Assembly (NCBI GenBank): GCA_021730905.1
Contig: JAKFYK010000033.1
Span: 1 to 34,627 of the forward strand
Source of the DNA: Betaproteobacteria bacterium
GTDB lineage: Bacteria; Pseudomonadota; Gammaproteobacteria; Burkholderiales; SG8-41
Direction of reading: 5' to 3'
Length of the DNA: 34,627 nt
The notes beneath the pieces were generated by a model. The model had not been told where the DNA came from. It saw nothing but the letters and a program-made list of their open reading frames with translations, and made no database searches. The translations under genes and the position numbers were made by a program. Below are positions 7,176-15,636 of the stretch, piece by piece. How positions within the stretch are numbered: position 1 is the stretch's first letter; the number at the start of each line of letters is the position of its first letter.

Positions 7176-8056
7176 GCTTTCTCCTTCGCGCTCTCGTTAT
7201 TCTCTTCTTCAACTTCCTTGGGACCGACCATCACGTAATGCATGAAGCCGGCAAACGCAGCCATACCCATCAACGCCGTGGCGATGGGCTTGGTGACGCC
7301 CTTCCACAGCGCGACCATCGTGCTTACTGACGGATTTTTGGGCAGGCCCACCAGTTCAGGACGGTCGGCGTGTTTCAGCACGTACATGACGTGAGTGCCG
7401 CCGACGCCTTTCGGATCGTACACCCCTGCGTCCTTGTGGCCGCGCTCGCGCAGTTCACCCGCGCGCTTTTCGGCGTAAATACTCATGTCCTCTTTGCTGC
7501 CGAAGCTGATGGCGCCGGTCGGACAGGTTTTCACGCACGCCGGCGCCTGCCCCACCGCGACGCGGTCGGAACACAGCGAGCATTTGTAGGCTTTGTTATC
7601 GACCTTGGAAATACGCGGCACGTTGAACGGACAACCGGTGACACAGTAGCCGCAGCCGATGCAGTTCTCGGAAATGAAATCGACAATACCGTTGGAGTAT
7701 TTGACGATGGCGCCCGGCGACGGACAGGCCTGCAGGCAGCCGGGTTCCGCGCAATGCATGCAGCCATCTTTGCGGATCAGCCACTCCAGTTTGTCTTTTT
7801 CGACCTCGACCTCGAAGAAACGCATCAGCGTCCACGAGCTCGGCGTGAGATCGGACGGGTTGTCGTAAACACCAACGTTGGTGCCGACATCGTCGCGCAA
7901 GTCGTTCCAGTTCATGCAAGCAACCTGGCACGCCTTGCAGCCAATGCATTTTGATTCGTCGATCAGCTTGGCGACTTCAGTGGTGGTACGCACACTCGGC
8001 GACGGCGTGGTGGTTCCTGACCGCAGCGAGATGTCCAGTGATTGTAGTGATGGCAT
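7172..8056 (-). CDS. fdhB: Formate dehydrogenase iron-sulfur subunit (beta)
   Basis: Electron-transfer subunit of 294 residues with four ferredoxin-type cysteine clusters: [11 protein letters not shown] (C37-C47), [24 protein letters not shown] and CSLCSDRV...CVKTC. A C-terminal hydrophobic helix (about [24 protein letters not shown]) anchors it to the membrane next to the gamma subunit, as in FdnH/FdoH. It has no Tat signal and so should be exported together with the alpha subunit. It begins 12 bp after the fdhA stop codon and is translationally coupled to fdhI. Confidence 0.95.
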   Translation of the reverse strand: MPSLQSLDISLRSGTTTPSPSVRTTTEVAKLIDESKCIGCKACQVACMNWNDLRDDVGTNVGVYDNPSDLTPSSWTLMRFFEVEVEKDKLEWLIRKDGCMHCAEPGCLQACPSPGAIVKYSNGIVDFISENCIGCGYCVTGCPFNVPRISKVDNKAYKCSLCSDRVAVGQAPACVKTCPTGAISFGSKEDMSIYAEKRAGELRERGHKDAGVYDPKGVGGTHVMYVLKHADRPELVGLPKNPSVSTMVALWKGVTKPIATALMGMAAFAGFMHYVMVGPKEVEEENNESAKEKA

Positions 8057-8068
8057 GGTGGCTTCCCC

Positions 8069-11000
8069 TTAGGCTTTTTCGATGTTGACGAGGAACGCCT
8101 TGAATTCCGGTGTCTGGGAATTCGCGTCGCCGACATAAGGTGTTAGCGCATTGGCCAGATAGCCGTTTTGCGTCACCCCCTTGAATCCCCAGTGGATCGG
8201 GATTCCCACCATGTGCACCTTCTTGCCATTCACGTCCCAGCCCTTGATACGTTTGGTGACGACCACGGCTGCTTTTACTTCGCCACGATTCGATTTCACC
8301 TTCACCATCTCGCCGTTCTTGAAGCCCTTCTCTTTCGCCAGATCCTCACCGATTTCCACAAACGGCGAGGGTTGCGTGATCGCGTTCGAACGCGCGTGCT
8401 TGGTCCAGAAATGTTGATGCTCGGTCAGGCGGTAGGTGGTGGCTGCATAGGGGAATTCCGACGCCTTGCCGAACGCCTCCATATCCCCCTTGTAAACCCG
8501 CGCCGCCGGATTACTGATGGCTTTGGGGTTGGTGTTCATCAGGTTTGTAGCGACCGGCGTCTCGAACGGCTCATAATGTTCAGGGAACGGGCCTTCCGCC
8601 ATGCCGATCGCGTGCAGGCGCGCTACGCCTTCAGGATTCATGATGAACGGGCCAACGTTCTCCTCAGGTGCGGCGTTGGGCCGCATATCGGGCACATCCA
8701 CACCCGACCACGCCTTGCCGTTCCACGACAAGTACTTGCGCGACGCATCCCAGTGCTTGCCAGCCGGGTCAGCCGAGGCGCGGTTATACAAAATCCGCCG
8801 ATTAGCCGGCCACGAATAACCCCAGTTCGGGAACACCCCCAGGCCGCTCGGATCGGAATTGTCGCGCCGCGCCGTGAGGTTGCCCGCAGGCGACCACGAT
8901 CCGCAATACAACCAGTTGCCGCAAGCAGTGCTGCCGTCGTCGCGCAGTTGCGCGAAGCTCGAAAGCTGCCCTGCGGGAACGACCACTTTCTGCGGTTCCT
9001 TCGGATTCTTCGGATCAATCGGCGACATCAGATCGGCAATCGCACGTCCCGAAAACTCACGCATGATTTCAGCCGGGCTGGGCGCCTCTGCGTTTTGATA
9101 CGGCCAACTGAGCTTGAGGATCGGATCGGGAACCTTGCCGCCATCCTTGCGATACATCTCGCGAATTTTCACGAAAATGCGCGCCATGATTTCCGAATCC
9201 GGTTTGCCTTCGCCCGGCGCATCCGCGGCTTTCTCCTTCCATTGCAGCAAACGGCTGGAGTTGGTGAACGAGCCGGTTTCCTCGGCAAACGTGGTGGTCG
9301 GCAAGCGAAACACCTCAGTCTGAATCTGCTTCGGATCAACATCGTTGAGCGGCCCGAAATTCTTCCAGAACTCAGAGGTTTCGGTTTCCAGCGGATCAGC
9401 CACCACCAGGTATTTCAGCTTGGCCATCGCCGCCGAGATTTTCTTCTTGTTCGGCAGTGCCGCCAGCGGGTTGAAGCCCTGACAGACGAAACCGCTCATC
9501 TTGCCCTGATGCATCAACTCAAACATGTGCAGCACGTCGTAGGCGGCGTCTTTTTTGGGCAGGTAATCAAAAGCAAAATCATTGCCCTTGTTAGCGGCAT
9601 CGCCCCACCACGCCTTCTGCTGGCTGGTGTGCCACTTCGGGAAATTCTGCGTGAACGCCATCTGATTCGGACGCAGCGGCTTGCCGGTGAGGCGTTTCAG
9701 ATATTCTTCACGCGACGTGTCGCGATCTAGCGGCGCCCCCATGTACCCCGGCAGCGTGTCCGAATACAGGCACATATCGGTGATGCCCTGCACGTTGGCA
9801 TGGCCGCGCAGCGCGTTCACGCCGCCGCCCGGACGGCCCATATTGCCCAACAGCAACTGGATCATTGCCATGGTACGGATGTTCTGCGAACCTACCGTGT
9901 GCTGCGTCCAGCCCAGCGCATACAGTATCGTCATCACCTTGTTCGGCGCGGACGTCTCGCCCATCTGTGCGGCGATTTTGAGGAAGGCATCCTTCGGCGT
10001 ACCGGTGATCTTGCTCACCAGTTCCGGCGTGTAGCGCGAATAATGCTTCTTCATCTGCTGGAACACGCAGCGCGGATCTTCCATCTTGTCGTCAACAACG
10101 ACAAAGCCGTCCTTGCCGAGCTCGTAACCCCAGGTGGCCTTGTCGTAAACACGTTTTTCCGCGTTGTAACCGCTGAAAAAGCCGTTGTCGAAGCTGTAGC
10201 CTTCCTTGGTCATAAACGTGGCGTCGGTGTACGCCTTGACGTATTCCGTGTGTATCTTGTTATTCGACAACAAATAATTGATCACGCCACCGAGGAAAGC
10301 GATGTCGCTGCCCACGCGCACCGGCGCGTAGGTATCAGCCACCGCCGCCGAACGCGTGAAGCGCGGATCGACGACAATCAGCTTCGCCTTGCGATGCTGC
10401 ATCGCTTCGGTCACCCACTTGAATCCACAGGGATGGGCTTCCGCCGCATTGCCCCCCATAATCAAAACCAGGTCGGTGTTTTTGATATCGACCCAGCTAT
10501 TGGTCATTGCACCTCTACCGAACGTTGGCCCCAGACTGGTGACCGTCGGTGCGTGTCATATTCGCGCCTGCGTGTCGAGCGCAACGATGCCCATCCCGCG
10601 CATCGTCTTGACACTGATATAACCGGATTCATTGGAGGCAGCGCTGGACGCCAGAAAACCCAGCGTGGTCCAGCGATTGACAGTGGTGCCCGCGGCGTTT
10701 TTCTCGATGAAATTCTTGTCGCGGTCATCCTTCATGTGCTTGGCGATGCGTGTGATCGCCTCGTCCCACGAAATTCGTTTCCACTCGTTCGAGCCGGGCG
10801 CGCGCACTTCGGGATATTTCACGCGGTTCGGGCTGTGGATCATGTCGAGCACGCCGGCGCCCTTGGGGCACAGCGTGCCGCGATTCACCGGATGATCGGG
10901 GTCGCCCTCGACATGCATGATCACGGGCTTGATGTTCTTCGACTTGTCGCCGAGCGTGTACATGATCATGCCGCAACTCACCGAGCAATAGGGGCAGGTG

Positions 11001-11146
11001 CTGCGATGCTCCGTCGTGCGCGAGAGTTTGAAGCTGCGTACATCGGCCACCGCGCTGGGCGCGTAGCCCATCAGCGCAAGGCTTGACGTCGCCATGCCGC
11101 CTGCAGAGATTCTGAAAAACTGTCGTCGGGAAACTTTCACGTCCAT
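8069..11146 (-). CDS. fdhA: Selenocysteine formate dehydrogenase catalytic subunit (alpha), FDH-N/O type
   Basis: Oxidises formate to CO2 at a Mo- or W-bis-MGD centre on the periplasmic side. An in-frame UGA at 10556-10558 interrupts the frame. Sequence on both sides is continuous with the FdnG family (ARI-U-HAPTVTSLGPTFGRGAMTNSWVDIKN), so it encodes selenocysteine at residue 197 (196 in E. coli FdnG). A SECIS-like hairpin follows directly. The start is ATG 11146, with AGGAGGGG upstream. The Tat signal is SRRQFF (R7, R8). The [4Fe-4S] motif CPYCSVSCG...CPKG follows. The product is about 1025 residues, close to FdnG (1015), ending FLVNIEKA. It heads the operon fdhA-fdhB-fdhI-fdhE. Confidence 0.95.
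10509..10552 (-). promoter_or_regulatory. Bacterial SECIS element for UGA recoding in fdhA
   Basis: Starting 3 nt after the UGA, the mRNA can fold with outer stem GCACC/GGTGC (10552-10548 with 10513-10509), then ACCGACG against CGTTCGGT, and then GGTC against GGCC. The apical stem CC/GG (10539-10538, 10532-10531) closes loop AGTCT (10537-10533). An AGUCU-type apical loop at this distance is what SelB recognises in E. coli fdnG. The structure was derived by eye. Confidence 0.85.
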
Positions 11147-11490
11147 GAGATGCCCCTCCTGGCAAAACTGCAATCAAAACCAAGAGAGGAGCAACTGCTG
11201 GCCCCCCTCAAGGCCTGCGTGCTGCTGAAGTACAACGTGTCCACCTTATTTTTCCGGCACTTGGCGCGCCCCATCGTTGTGCGCCACCGCCCAGATATTG
11301 GACAAACGTAAACTAACATATCCGCCAGCCTTTACAACCAGATTTTGATGTTGCGTTGCACGAATCGCCTGTAGCCGATTTTGAGATTGCCATTGCCACC
11401 GAAGAACAACGGTTCCATAAAATCACTGAACAACGCATTGGATCAAAATACGCCACACCCGGAACCCGGACGATGCTTTTGCTCATAGTG

Positions 11491-11518
11491 TAAATAGTCA
11501 ATTAAAACAAATAGTTAA
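11491..11518 (-). repeat. AT-rich interspersed repeat, copy upstream of moeA
   Basis: On the minus strand it reads TTAACTATTTGTTTTAATTG, then ACTATTTA. It lies in the fdhA-moeA divergent spacer. Confidence 0.55.
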
Positions 11519-11527
11519 ACATCTTCA

Positions 11528-11555
11528 TTGGAGTTGCCAAGCTGTCGGCTAAAAT
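11528..11555 (+). promoter_or_regulatory. Possible sigma-70 promoter for moeA
   Basis: TTGGAG at 11528-11533 and TAAAAT at 11550-11555, spaced by 16 nt, about 40 bp before the moeA ATG. It is a fair but not unique match, found by eye. Confidence 0.3.
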
Positions 11556-11595
11556 CCTCGCTTATCCGATCCCCAACGAATCCTTACACGCCCAC

Positions 11596-12870
11596 ATGAC
11601 CCAACCTATCACTACCCTGCGCGACGCCAGTTGCGCCGACGACTACGACCCGAATTCCATGCCCGTCGATAAAGCGCGTGCACTGATTGCGCGCTTTCTC
11701 ACACCCGTGACCGCCACCGAGCGCGTACCTATACGAAGCGCACTAAATCGCGTGCTGGCAGCCGATGTGATCTCGCCCATCGACGTACCCGCCCACGACA
11801 ACTCCGCGATGGACGGTTTTGCCGTGCGCTTTGCTGATCTCAAAGCCGACGGCGAAGTTACGTTAAAGGTTGCCGGTTCGTCCTTCGCCGGCAAACCCTT
11901 CACGGGGAAAATGCAGGCGGGTGAAGCAGTGCGCATCATGACCGGCGCGGTGATGCCGCCTGAAGCCGACACCATCGTCATGCAGGAACACGCCAAAGCC
12001 AAAGACGGTCTAGTCACCGTCGGCAGCGGCCATCGCATCAACCAGAACCTGCGCCGCGCCGGCGAAGATCTCGCCACCGGACAAGTCGCATTAAAGCGCG
12101 GCCTGTCGCTGCGTCCCGCCGAAGTCGGTTTGGTGTCGTCGCTGGGCATTGGTGAAGTCACGGTATTCCGCAAGCTGCGCGTGGCGTTCTTTTCCACCGG
12201 CGACGAGTTGGTTTCCATCGGCAGCGTGCCGGGTGCAGGCCAGATTTTCGACAGCAACCGCTACACCATCCACGGCATGTTGACGCGCCTGAATTGCGAG
12301 GTGCTCGACATGGGCGTGGTACGTGATGACCCCGCGCTGATCGAAGCCGCCTTTGCCACCGCAGCCGCCAACGCCGATGTGGTCATCACCAGCGGTGGGG
12401 TGTCGGTGGGCGAAGCCGATTTCGTAAAAGACATGCTCAACAAACTAGGCGAAGTGCTGTTCTGGAAAATTGCCATGAAGCCCGGCCGCCCGCTCGCCTA
12501 CGGCAAAATCGGCAGCGCGCATTTCTTCGGCTTGCCCGGCAACCCGGTGTCGGTGATGGTCACGTTCTACCAGTTCGTGCGCGACGCGCTGCTGGTGCTT
12601 TCCGGACAAAACCCAGTGCCACCGCTGCCCACCTTCAAAGTGCCTTGCACGTCCGTGCTTAAAAAAGCGCCCGGCCGCACTGAGTTTCAGCGCGGCATCC
12701 TCACGCAGGATGCTTCAGGCGCGTGGAGCGTGCGCGTGACCGGCGAACAAGGCTCCGGCATTCTGCGCTCGATGTCGGAATCCAACTGCTTCATTATTCT
12801 ACCCACCGATCAGGGGAACGTTGTAGCAGGGGCTTTAGTGGAAGTGCAGCTGATGGAAGGGATTGTATAA
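11596..12870 (+). CDS. moeA: Molybdopterin molybdotransferase MoeA
   Basis: Inserts metal into adenylated molybdopterin, the last common step of Mo (or W) cofactor synthesis. The 424-residue protein shows the family order: N-terminal arm with RFLTPV and VPAHDNSAMDGFA (about residues 52-70), IMTGAVMPPEADTIVMQEHA, the MoCF-like nucleotide region FFSTGDELVS, SGGVSVGEADFV, MKPGRPLAYGKI and FFGLPGNPVSVMVTF. The C-terminal domain is a small beta barrel ending ALVEVQLMEGIV. It diverges from fdhA, which depends on this cofactor. The TAA stop codon is the first three bases of an AT-rich repeat copy at 12868. Confidence 0.96.
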   Translation: MTQPITTLRDASCADDYDPNSMPVDKARALIARFLTPVTATERVPIRSALNRVLAADVISPIDVPAHDNSAMDGFAVRFADLKADGEVTLKVAGSSFAGKPFTGKMQAGEAVRIMTGAVMPPEADTIVMQEHAKAKDGLVTVGSGHRINQNLRRAGEDLATGQVALKRGLSLRPAEVGLVSSLGIGEVTVFRKLRVAFFSTGDELVSIGSVPGAGQIFDSNRYTIHGMLTRLNCEVLDMGVVRDDPALIEAAFATAAANADVVITSGGVSVGEADFVKDMLNKLGEVLFWKIAMKPGRPLAYGKIGSAHFFGLPGNPVSVMVTFYQFVRDALLVLSGQNPVPPLPTFKVPCTSVLKKAPGRTEFQRGILTQDASGAWSVRVTGEQGSGILRSMSESNCFIILPTDQGNVVAGALVEVQLMEGIV

Positions 12871-12897
12871 GTATTTGTTTTTATTAAATTTTTACAA
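12868..12897 (+). repeat. AT-rich interspersed repeat, copy at moeA stop
   Basis: TAAGTATTTGTTTTTATT then AAATTTTTACAA. The first TAA is the moeA stop codon. It is identical over 18 bp to the copy at 27100. Confidence 0.7.
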
Positions 12898-12926
12898 CCG
12901 AAGCATTGAGCATCACTTCAATTTTC

Positions 12927-12945
12927 CGCCACGCGAGCAGTGGCG
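12927..12945. repeat. Small hairpin in the moeA/DUF427 convergent spacer
   Basis: CGCCAC (12927-12932) and GTGGCG (12940-12945) form a 6-bp stem with a 7-nt loop between the convergent moeA and DUF427 genes. Neither strand has a U run after the stem, so a terminator role is uncertain. Confidence 0.3.
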
Positions 12946-13014
12946 CTTAACGCTGCACTGCGCGGCGCAGATACGAGCAATGCGGGAATTCACTTTACAC
13001 ATGTCTGTCCGGCT

Positions 13015-13299
13015 TTATTTCTCAACGATCACGCCTTTCCAGAACGCGACGTGATCTTTGATGTTTCTTGCCGCCGGTTTGGGATCGGCGTAGTACCAGG
13101 CCGCGTCCTTGTTCACCTTGCCATCGACCACCACATCGTAATAACTCGCAACGCCTTTCCAACCGCAAGTGGTTTGGGTCGCGCTCGGCTGAAAATTCGC
13201 CATGCGCAACGCGGCGGGCGGGAAATAAATGTTGTTTTCGACTGTCTCAAAAGCATCCGTTTCGGCGATGACGGCATTGTTCCAGGTTGCCTCGGGCAT
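13015..13299 (-). CDS. DUF427 domain protein
   Basis: A 94-residue protein made almost entirely of one DUF427 domain. Recognisable pieces are the opening ATWNNAVIAETDAFETVENNIYFP, the TTCGWKGVASYYDVVVDG block with the conserved C-x-WKG, and the end AAWYYADPKPAARNIKDHVAFWKG. The family is widespread as a small soluble beta-rich protein; no reaction is firmly established. It starts at ATG 13299 with a GAGGAA ribosome binding site and converges with moeA. It appears to be a single-gene unit. Confidence 0.9.
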   Translation of the reverse strand: MPEATWNNAVIAETDAFETVENNIYFPPAALRMANFQPSATQTTCGWKGVASYYDVVVDGKVNKDAAWYYADPKPAARNIKDHVAFWKGVIVEK

Positions 13300-13388
13300 G
13301 GCGATTCCTCGGTAGGTTTATCGGCGGTTGCAAGCTGTAATTTCCGCAGTTGCTAACGTATTTTACCTTCGGTGCAATACGCTTCACC

Positions 13389-13426
13389 GGCTGACAAAAC
13401 AGGGGCGTACGGGTAGCCTGTCAGCC
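13389..13426. promoter_or_regulatory. Inverted repeat upstream of the SFPD-repeat gene
   Basis: GGCTGACA (13389-13396) and TGTCAGCC (13419-13426) are exact inverse complements 22 bp apart, about 40 bp before the gene at 13464. It could be an operator or an mRNA stem; neither can be decided here. Confidence 0.35.
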
Positions 13427-13463
13427 GTCACTGGATTATTGCAAGAACCAAGGGAGGTGGAAA

Positions 13464-13811
13464 ATGAAAAATAGCCGATTCGCCATCGTAAAAACCTGTG
13501 CGGCATTGCTGCTCCCTCTGGTGGCGGGCCTGTCATTGCCCGCGCCTGCCGCGGACATCAACAAAAACGCCTGCACCTTCAAAGGCAAAAAACTCTACGG
13601 CAAAATCCAGATTGTTACCTCGTTCCCCGACATCAAAGTGCAGGAAGTCACTTCGTTTCCCGATCTCAAGGTCGAGAAAGTAAACTCCTTTCCCGACAAG
13701 TGCGGCAAGTGGCAGATCGTGACCTCATTCCCCGACACCAAGGTGCAGATCGTCTCGTCATTCCCCGATGTAAAAGTACAGTACGTCACCTCGTTCCCCG
13801 GCGTGCCATGA
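13464..13811 (+). CDS. Secreted SFPD-repeat protein of unknown function
   Basis: A 115-residue protein with a clear signal peptide (about residues 1-30, ending APAPAA). The mature part is dominated by a short repeat, V-x-SFPD-x-KVQ. The SFP core recurs at residues 53, 64, 75, 88, 99 and 110, with spacings 11, 11, 13, 11, 11. The break at the fourth unit contains C80 (KCGKWQ), which could pair with C37, the only other mature cysteine. Regular alternation of hydrophobic residues suggests a small beta-solenoid or beta-roll. The gene has a very strong ribosome binding site (GGGAGGTGG) and stands alone, diverging from the DUF427 gene. I recall uncharacterised proteobacterial proteins of this look but no function. 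Confidence 0.85.
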   Translation: MKNSRFAIVKTCAALLLPLVAGLSLPAPAADINKNACTFKGKKLYGKIQIVTSFPDIKVQEVTSFPDLKVEKVNSFPDKCGKWQIVTSFPDTKVQIVSSFPDVKVQYVTSFPGVP

Positions 13812-13962
13812 GGCGATATCCTATCTCATTGACGATGGTTCTCTGATTCGCGCCAAACCGGAAAGAAGATTTCGATTTTCCGGATTGATTGTCTTGCCCG
13901 CCAGCATGTTAGGATTCCGCCCGTTGTCCACCTAACCCAAATAATCTGCAGGAGGAGTTTTC

Positions 13963-15024
13963 ATGAAGCTTAGTCACTTGCTGGTCGGTGCTGTTGTCGC
14001 GGCACTGGGAACCGTCGCAGCACAGGCCGAAGATATCAAGCTGCGTATCGCCTCGGGTCACCCCGCAGCGAATACCTATGTCAACCTGATGCAGAACTTC
14101 TTCGTGCCCGAAGTCACCAAGCGCGTCGCCGCCAAAACCAAGCACAAGGTCGAATTCATCGAAGGCTACGGCGGCTCAATGGTCAAGGTCGCCGACACGC
14201 TCGAAGGCGTGCAGTCGGGCATCATCGACATCGGCGGCTACTGCTTCTGCTTCGAGCCTTCCAATCTGCCGCTGCATGCATTTCAGGTCATGCTGCCGTT
14301 CGGCACCATGGATCCGGAAACCAGCGTGAAGCTCGCGCGTGCGGTGTACGACAAGGTGCCCTACATGTCCAAAGTGTTCGAGGACAAGTTCAAGCAGAAG
14401 CTGCTGGCGCTGATCGCCGACAATGGCTACAACCTCGGCACCTCGTTCGAGTGGAAAACGGTGGCTGACCTCAAGGGCCGCAAACTCGCGGGCGCGGGCC
14501 TGAATCTGAAATGGCTCGAATACGCGGGTGCCACGCCGGTGCAATCATCGCTGCCGGAGGCCTACACCTCGATGCAGACAGGCGTTTACAACGGCTGGAT
14601 CATGTTTCCGTCGGGCTGGGTAAATTTCAAGCTGTACGAAGTCGGCAAGTACTACACCGAGATCGGATTCGGTTCGATCACCTGGCACGGCCTTACCATC
14701 AATCAGGCGAGGTTCAACAAGCTGCCGAAGGACGTGCAGGCGATCCTCGTCGAAGTCGCGAAGGAATATGAAGCCAGAACCGGCTCAGTCAACAAGGAAA
14801 ACTATCCCAAGCAGCTCGATCAGCTCAAGAAATTTGGCACCACGGTGAATACGGTTCCCGATTCCGTCAAACTGGAATGGGCGAATTCGCTGAAAGGTTG
14901 GCCGCAGGACAAGGCCGCCGAACTCGACAAGCAAGGCCTGCCTGCAAGCCAGGTACTCAAGCTCGCACTGCAGGAAGCGGAAAAACTCGGCCACAAGTGG
15001 CCGGTGCGTTACGCTGTCAAATAA
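13963..15024 (+). CDS. dctP: TRAP transporter solute-binding protein (DctP family)
   Basis: Periplasmic receptor of 353 residues. The signal peptide ends near AAQAED, and the DctP fold is seen in KLRIASGHPAANTYVNLMQNFFVPEV, GVQSGIIDIGGYCF, TVADLKGRKLAGAGLN and SSLPEAYTSMQTGVYNGWIMF. The arginine that usually binds the ligand carboxylate (the R in KGxKxR) appears to be A176 here, so the ligand may not be a simple C4-dicarboxylate. GGAGGAG at 13951-13957 gives strong translation. It is followed by a perfect 12-bp hairpin and then dctQ and dctM, a standard TRAP set. Confidence 0.93.
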   Translation: MKLSHLLVGAVVAALGTVAAQAEDIKLRIASGHPAANTYVNLMQNFFVPEVTKRVAAKTKHKVEFIEGYGGSMVKVADTLEGVQSGIIDIGGYCFCFEPSNLPLHAFQVMLPFGTMDPETSVKLARAVYDKVPYMSKVFEDKFKQKLLALIADNGYNLGTSFEWKTVADLKGRKLAGAGLNLKWLEYAGATPVQSSLPEAYTSMQTGVYNGWIMFPSGWVNFKLYEVGKYYTEIGFGSITWHGLTINQARFNKLPKDVQAILVEVAKEYEARTGSVNKENYPKQLDQLKKFGTTVNTVPDSVKLEWANSLKGWPQDKAAELDKQGLPASQVLKLALQEAEKLGHKWPVRYAVK

Positions 15025-15040
15025 GTTTCGCCCTTGCGAA

Positions 15041-15068
15041 GCGGGCGGCCGCAACAGCGGCCGCCCGC
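15041..15068 (+). terminator. Perfect 12-bp intercistronic hairpin after dctP
   Basis: GCGGGCGGCCGC (15041-15052), loop AACA, then GCGGCCGCCCGC (15057-15068). There is no U run after it, so it is more likely an mRNA-stabilising or partial-termination stem that keeps the receptor more abundant than the membrane subunits. Its 3' arm ends 7 nt before the dctQ ATG and must occlude the normal ribosome binding position. Confidence 0.65.
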
Positions 15069-15075
15069 CTTCACG

Positions 15076-15603
15076 ATGATCACCAAACTCAATGAATGGG
15101 TCACCCGCGCCCTGCTCGTGGTCGCCGCGACGCTCGCATTCCTGATCTGCTTTCTGGTATGCGCCGATGTGATCGGCCGCGTGGTGTTCAACAGCCCGGT
15201 CAAAGGCACGCCGGAAATCGTGTCGTTTTCCATCGTCGTTATTTGTTTTTTGCAGGCACCATTCGCCATCCGTTCCGGCGGCATGATATTCGTCGACGCG
15301 GTAACGTCGCGCCTGCCGCCGCTGCCGCAACGCATCCTTGAAATCATCGGTTATCTGCTCGGCCTCGCATTCTTTGCGCTGGTGTGCTGGGGCAGCCTTG
15401 ATCCCGCCATGCATGCGTGGACATCGAATGAATTTGAAGGCGAAGGCGCGCTGCGCGTGCCGGTATGGCCGGCACGTTTCATCATCATCCTCGGCACCTT
15501 TCTTGCCGCATTCAATTACCTGCTGACAATGGTCGAGCGGCTGCGTGCGCCGCTAAGCGAGCCACTGCGCGGTCCCGGAAGTCCGCATGAAGTGGCCGGC
15601 TAG
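15076..15603 (+). CDS. dctQ: TRAP transporter small permease subunit (DctQ family)
   Basis: Membrane protein of 175 residues with four helices: LLVVAATLAFLICFLVCADVIG, EIVSFSIVVICFLQAPFAI, IIGYLLGLAFFALVCWGSL and FIIILGTFLAAFNYLLTMV. The order and size fit DctQ. The start is ATG 15076 (MITKLNEWVTR), which lacks a Shine-Dalgarno and sits directly after the strong hairpin; an upstream TTG at 15034 would place the hairpin inside the gene and is less likely. A short AT-rich stretch within the codons for VVICFL (around 15237-15252) resembles the interspersed repeat core. Confidence 0.9.
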   Translation: MITKLNEWVTRALLVVAATLAFLICFLVCADVIGRVVFNSPVKGTPEIVSFSIVVICFLQAPFAIRSGGMIFVDAVTSRLPPLPQRILEIIGYLLGLAFFALVCWGSLDPAMHAWTSNEFEGEGALRVPVWPARFIIILGTFLAAFNYLLTMVERLRAPLSEPLRGPGSPHEVAG

Positions 15604-15609
15604 GTAATT

Positions 15610-15636
15610 GTAACTATTTGTTTTTAAAAAATAATG
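15610..15636 (+). repeat. AT-rich interspersed repeat, copy before dctM
   Basis: TAACTATTTGTTTTTAAA then AAATAATG. The last ATG is the dctM start codon; no Shine-Dalgarno is present. Confidence 0.6.

Larger units (their letters stand above)
11147..11595. other. Divergent intergenic region between fdhA and moeA
   Basis: 449 bp without a credible gene. It holds the strong fdhA ribosome binding site (AGGAGGGG near 11153-11160), one copy of the AT-rich repeat (11491-11518) and a possible moeA promoter. A 57-codon open stretch without an early ATG, about 11314-11493 on the plus strand, ends at a TAA inside the AT-rich repeat; it may be a gene remnant but matches nothing I know. I did not find a convincing sigma-54 or FNR site for fdhA. 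Confidence 0.5.

Noticed and set aside
10507..10558. Frameshift or nonsense pseudogene in fdhA
   Set aside because: The interruption is a single in-frame TGA at the conserved selenocysteine position with a SECIS-like stem; both halves match the family fully.
8168..11086. Long plus-strand open frames opposite fdhA
   Set aside because: Antisense shadows of a GC-rich gene; arginine- and histidine-rich composition, no motif, while the minus strand gives a complete FDH subunit.
10700..11146. Sigma-54 or FNR box upstream of fdhA
   Set aside because: GG-N10-GC and TTGAT-N4-ATCAA patterns were looked for by eye from 11147 to 11595 without a good match.
11314..11493. 57-codon open stretch upstream of moeA
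   Set aside because: No start codon near its 5' end and no ribosome site; could be a gene remnant but cannot be supported as a gene.
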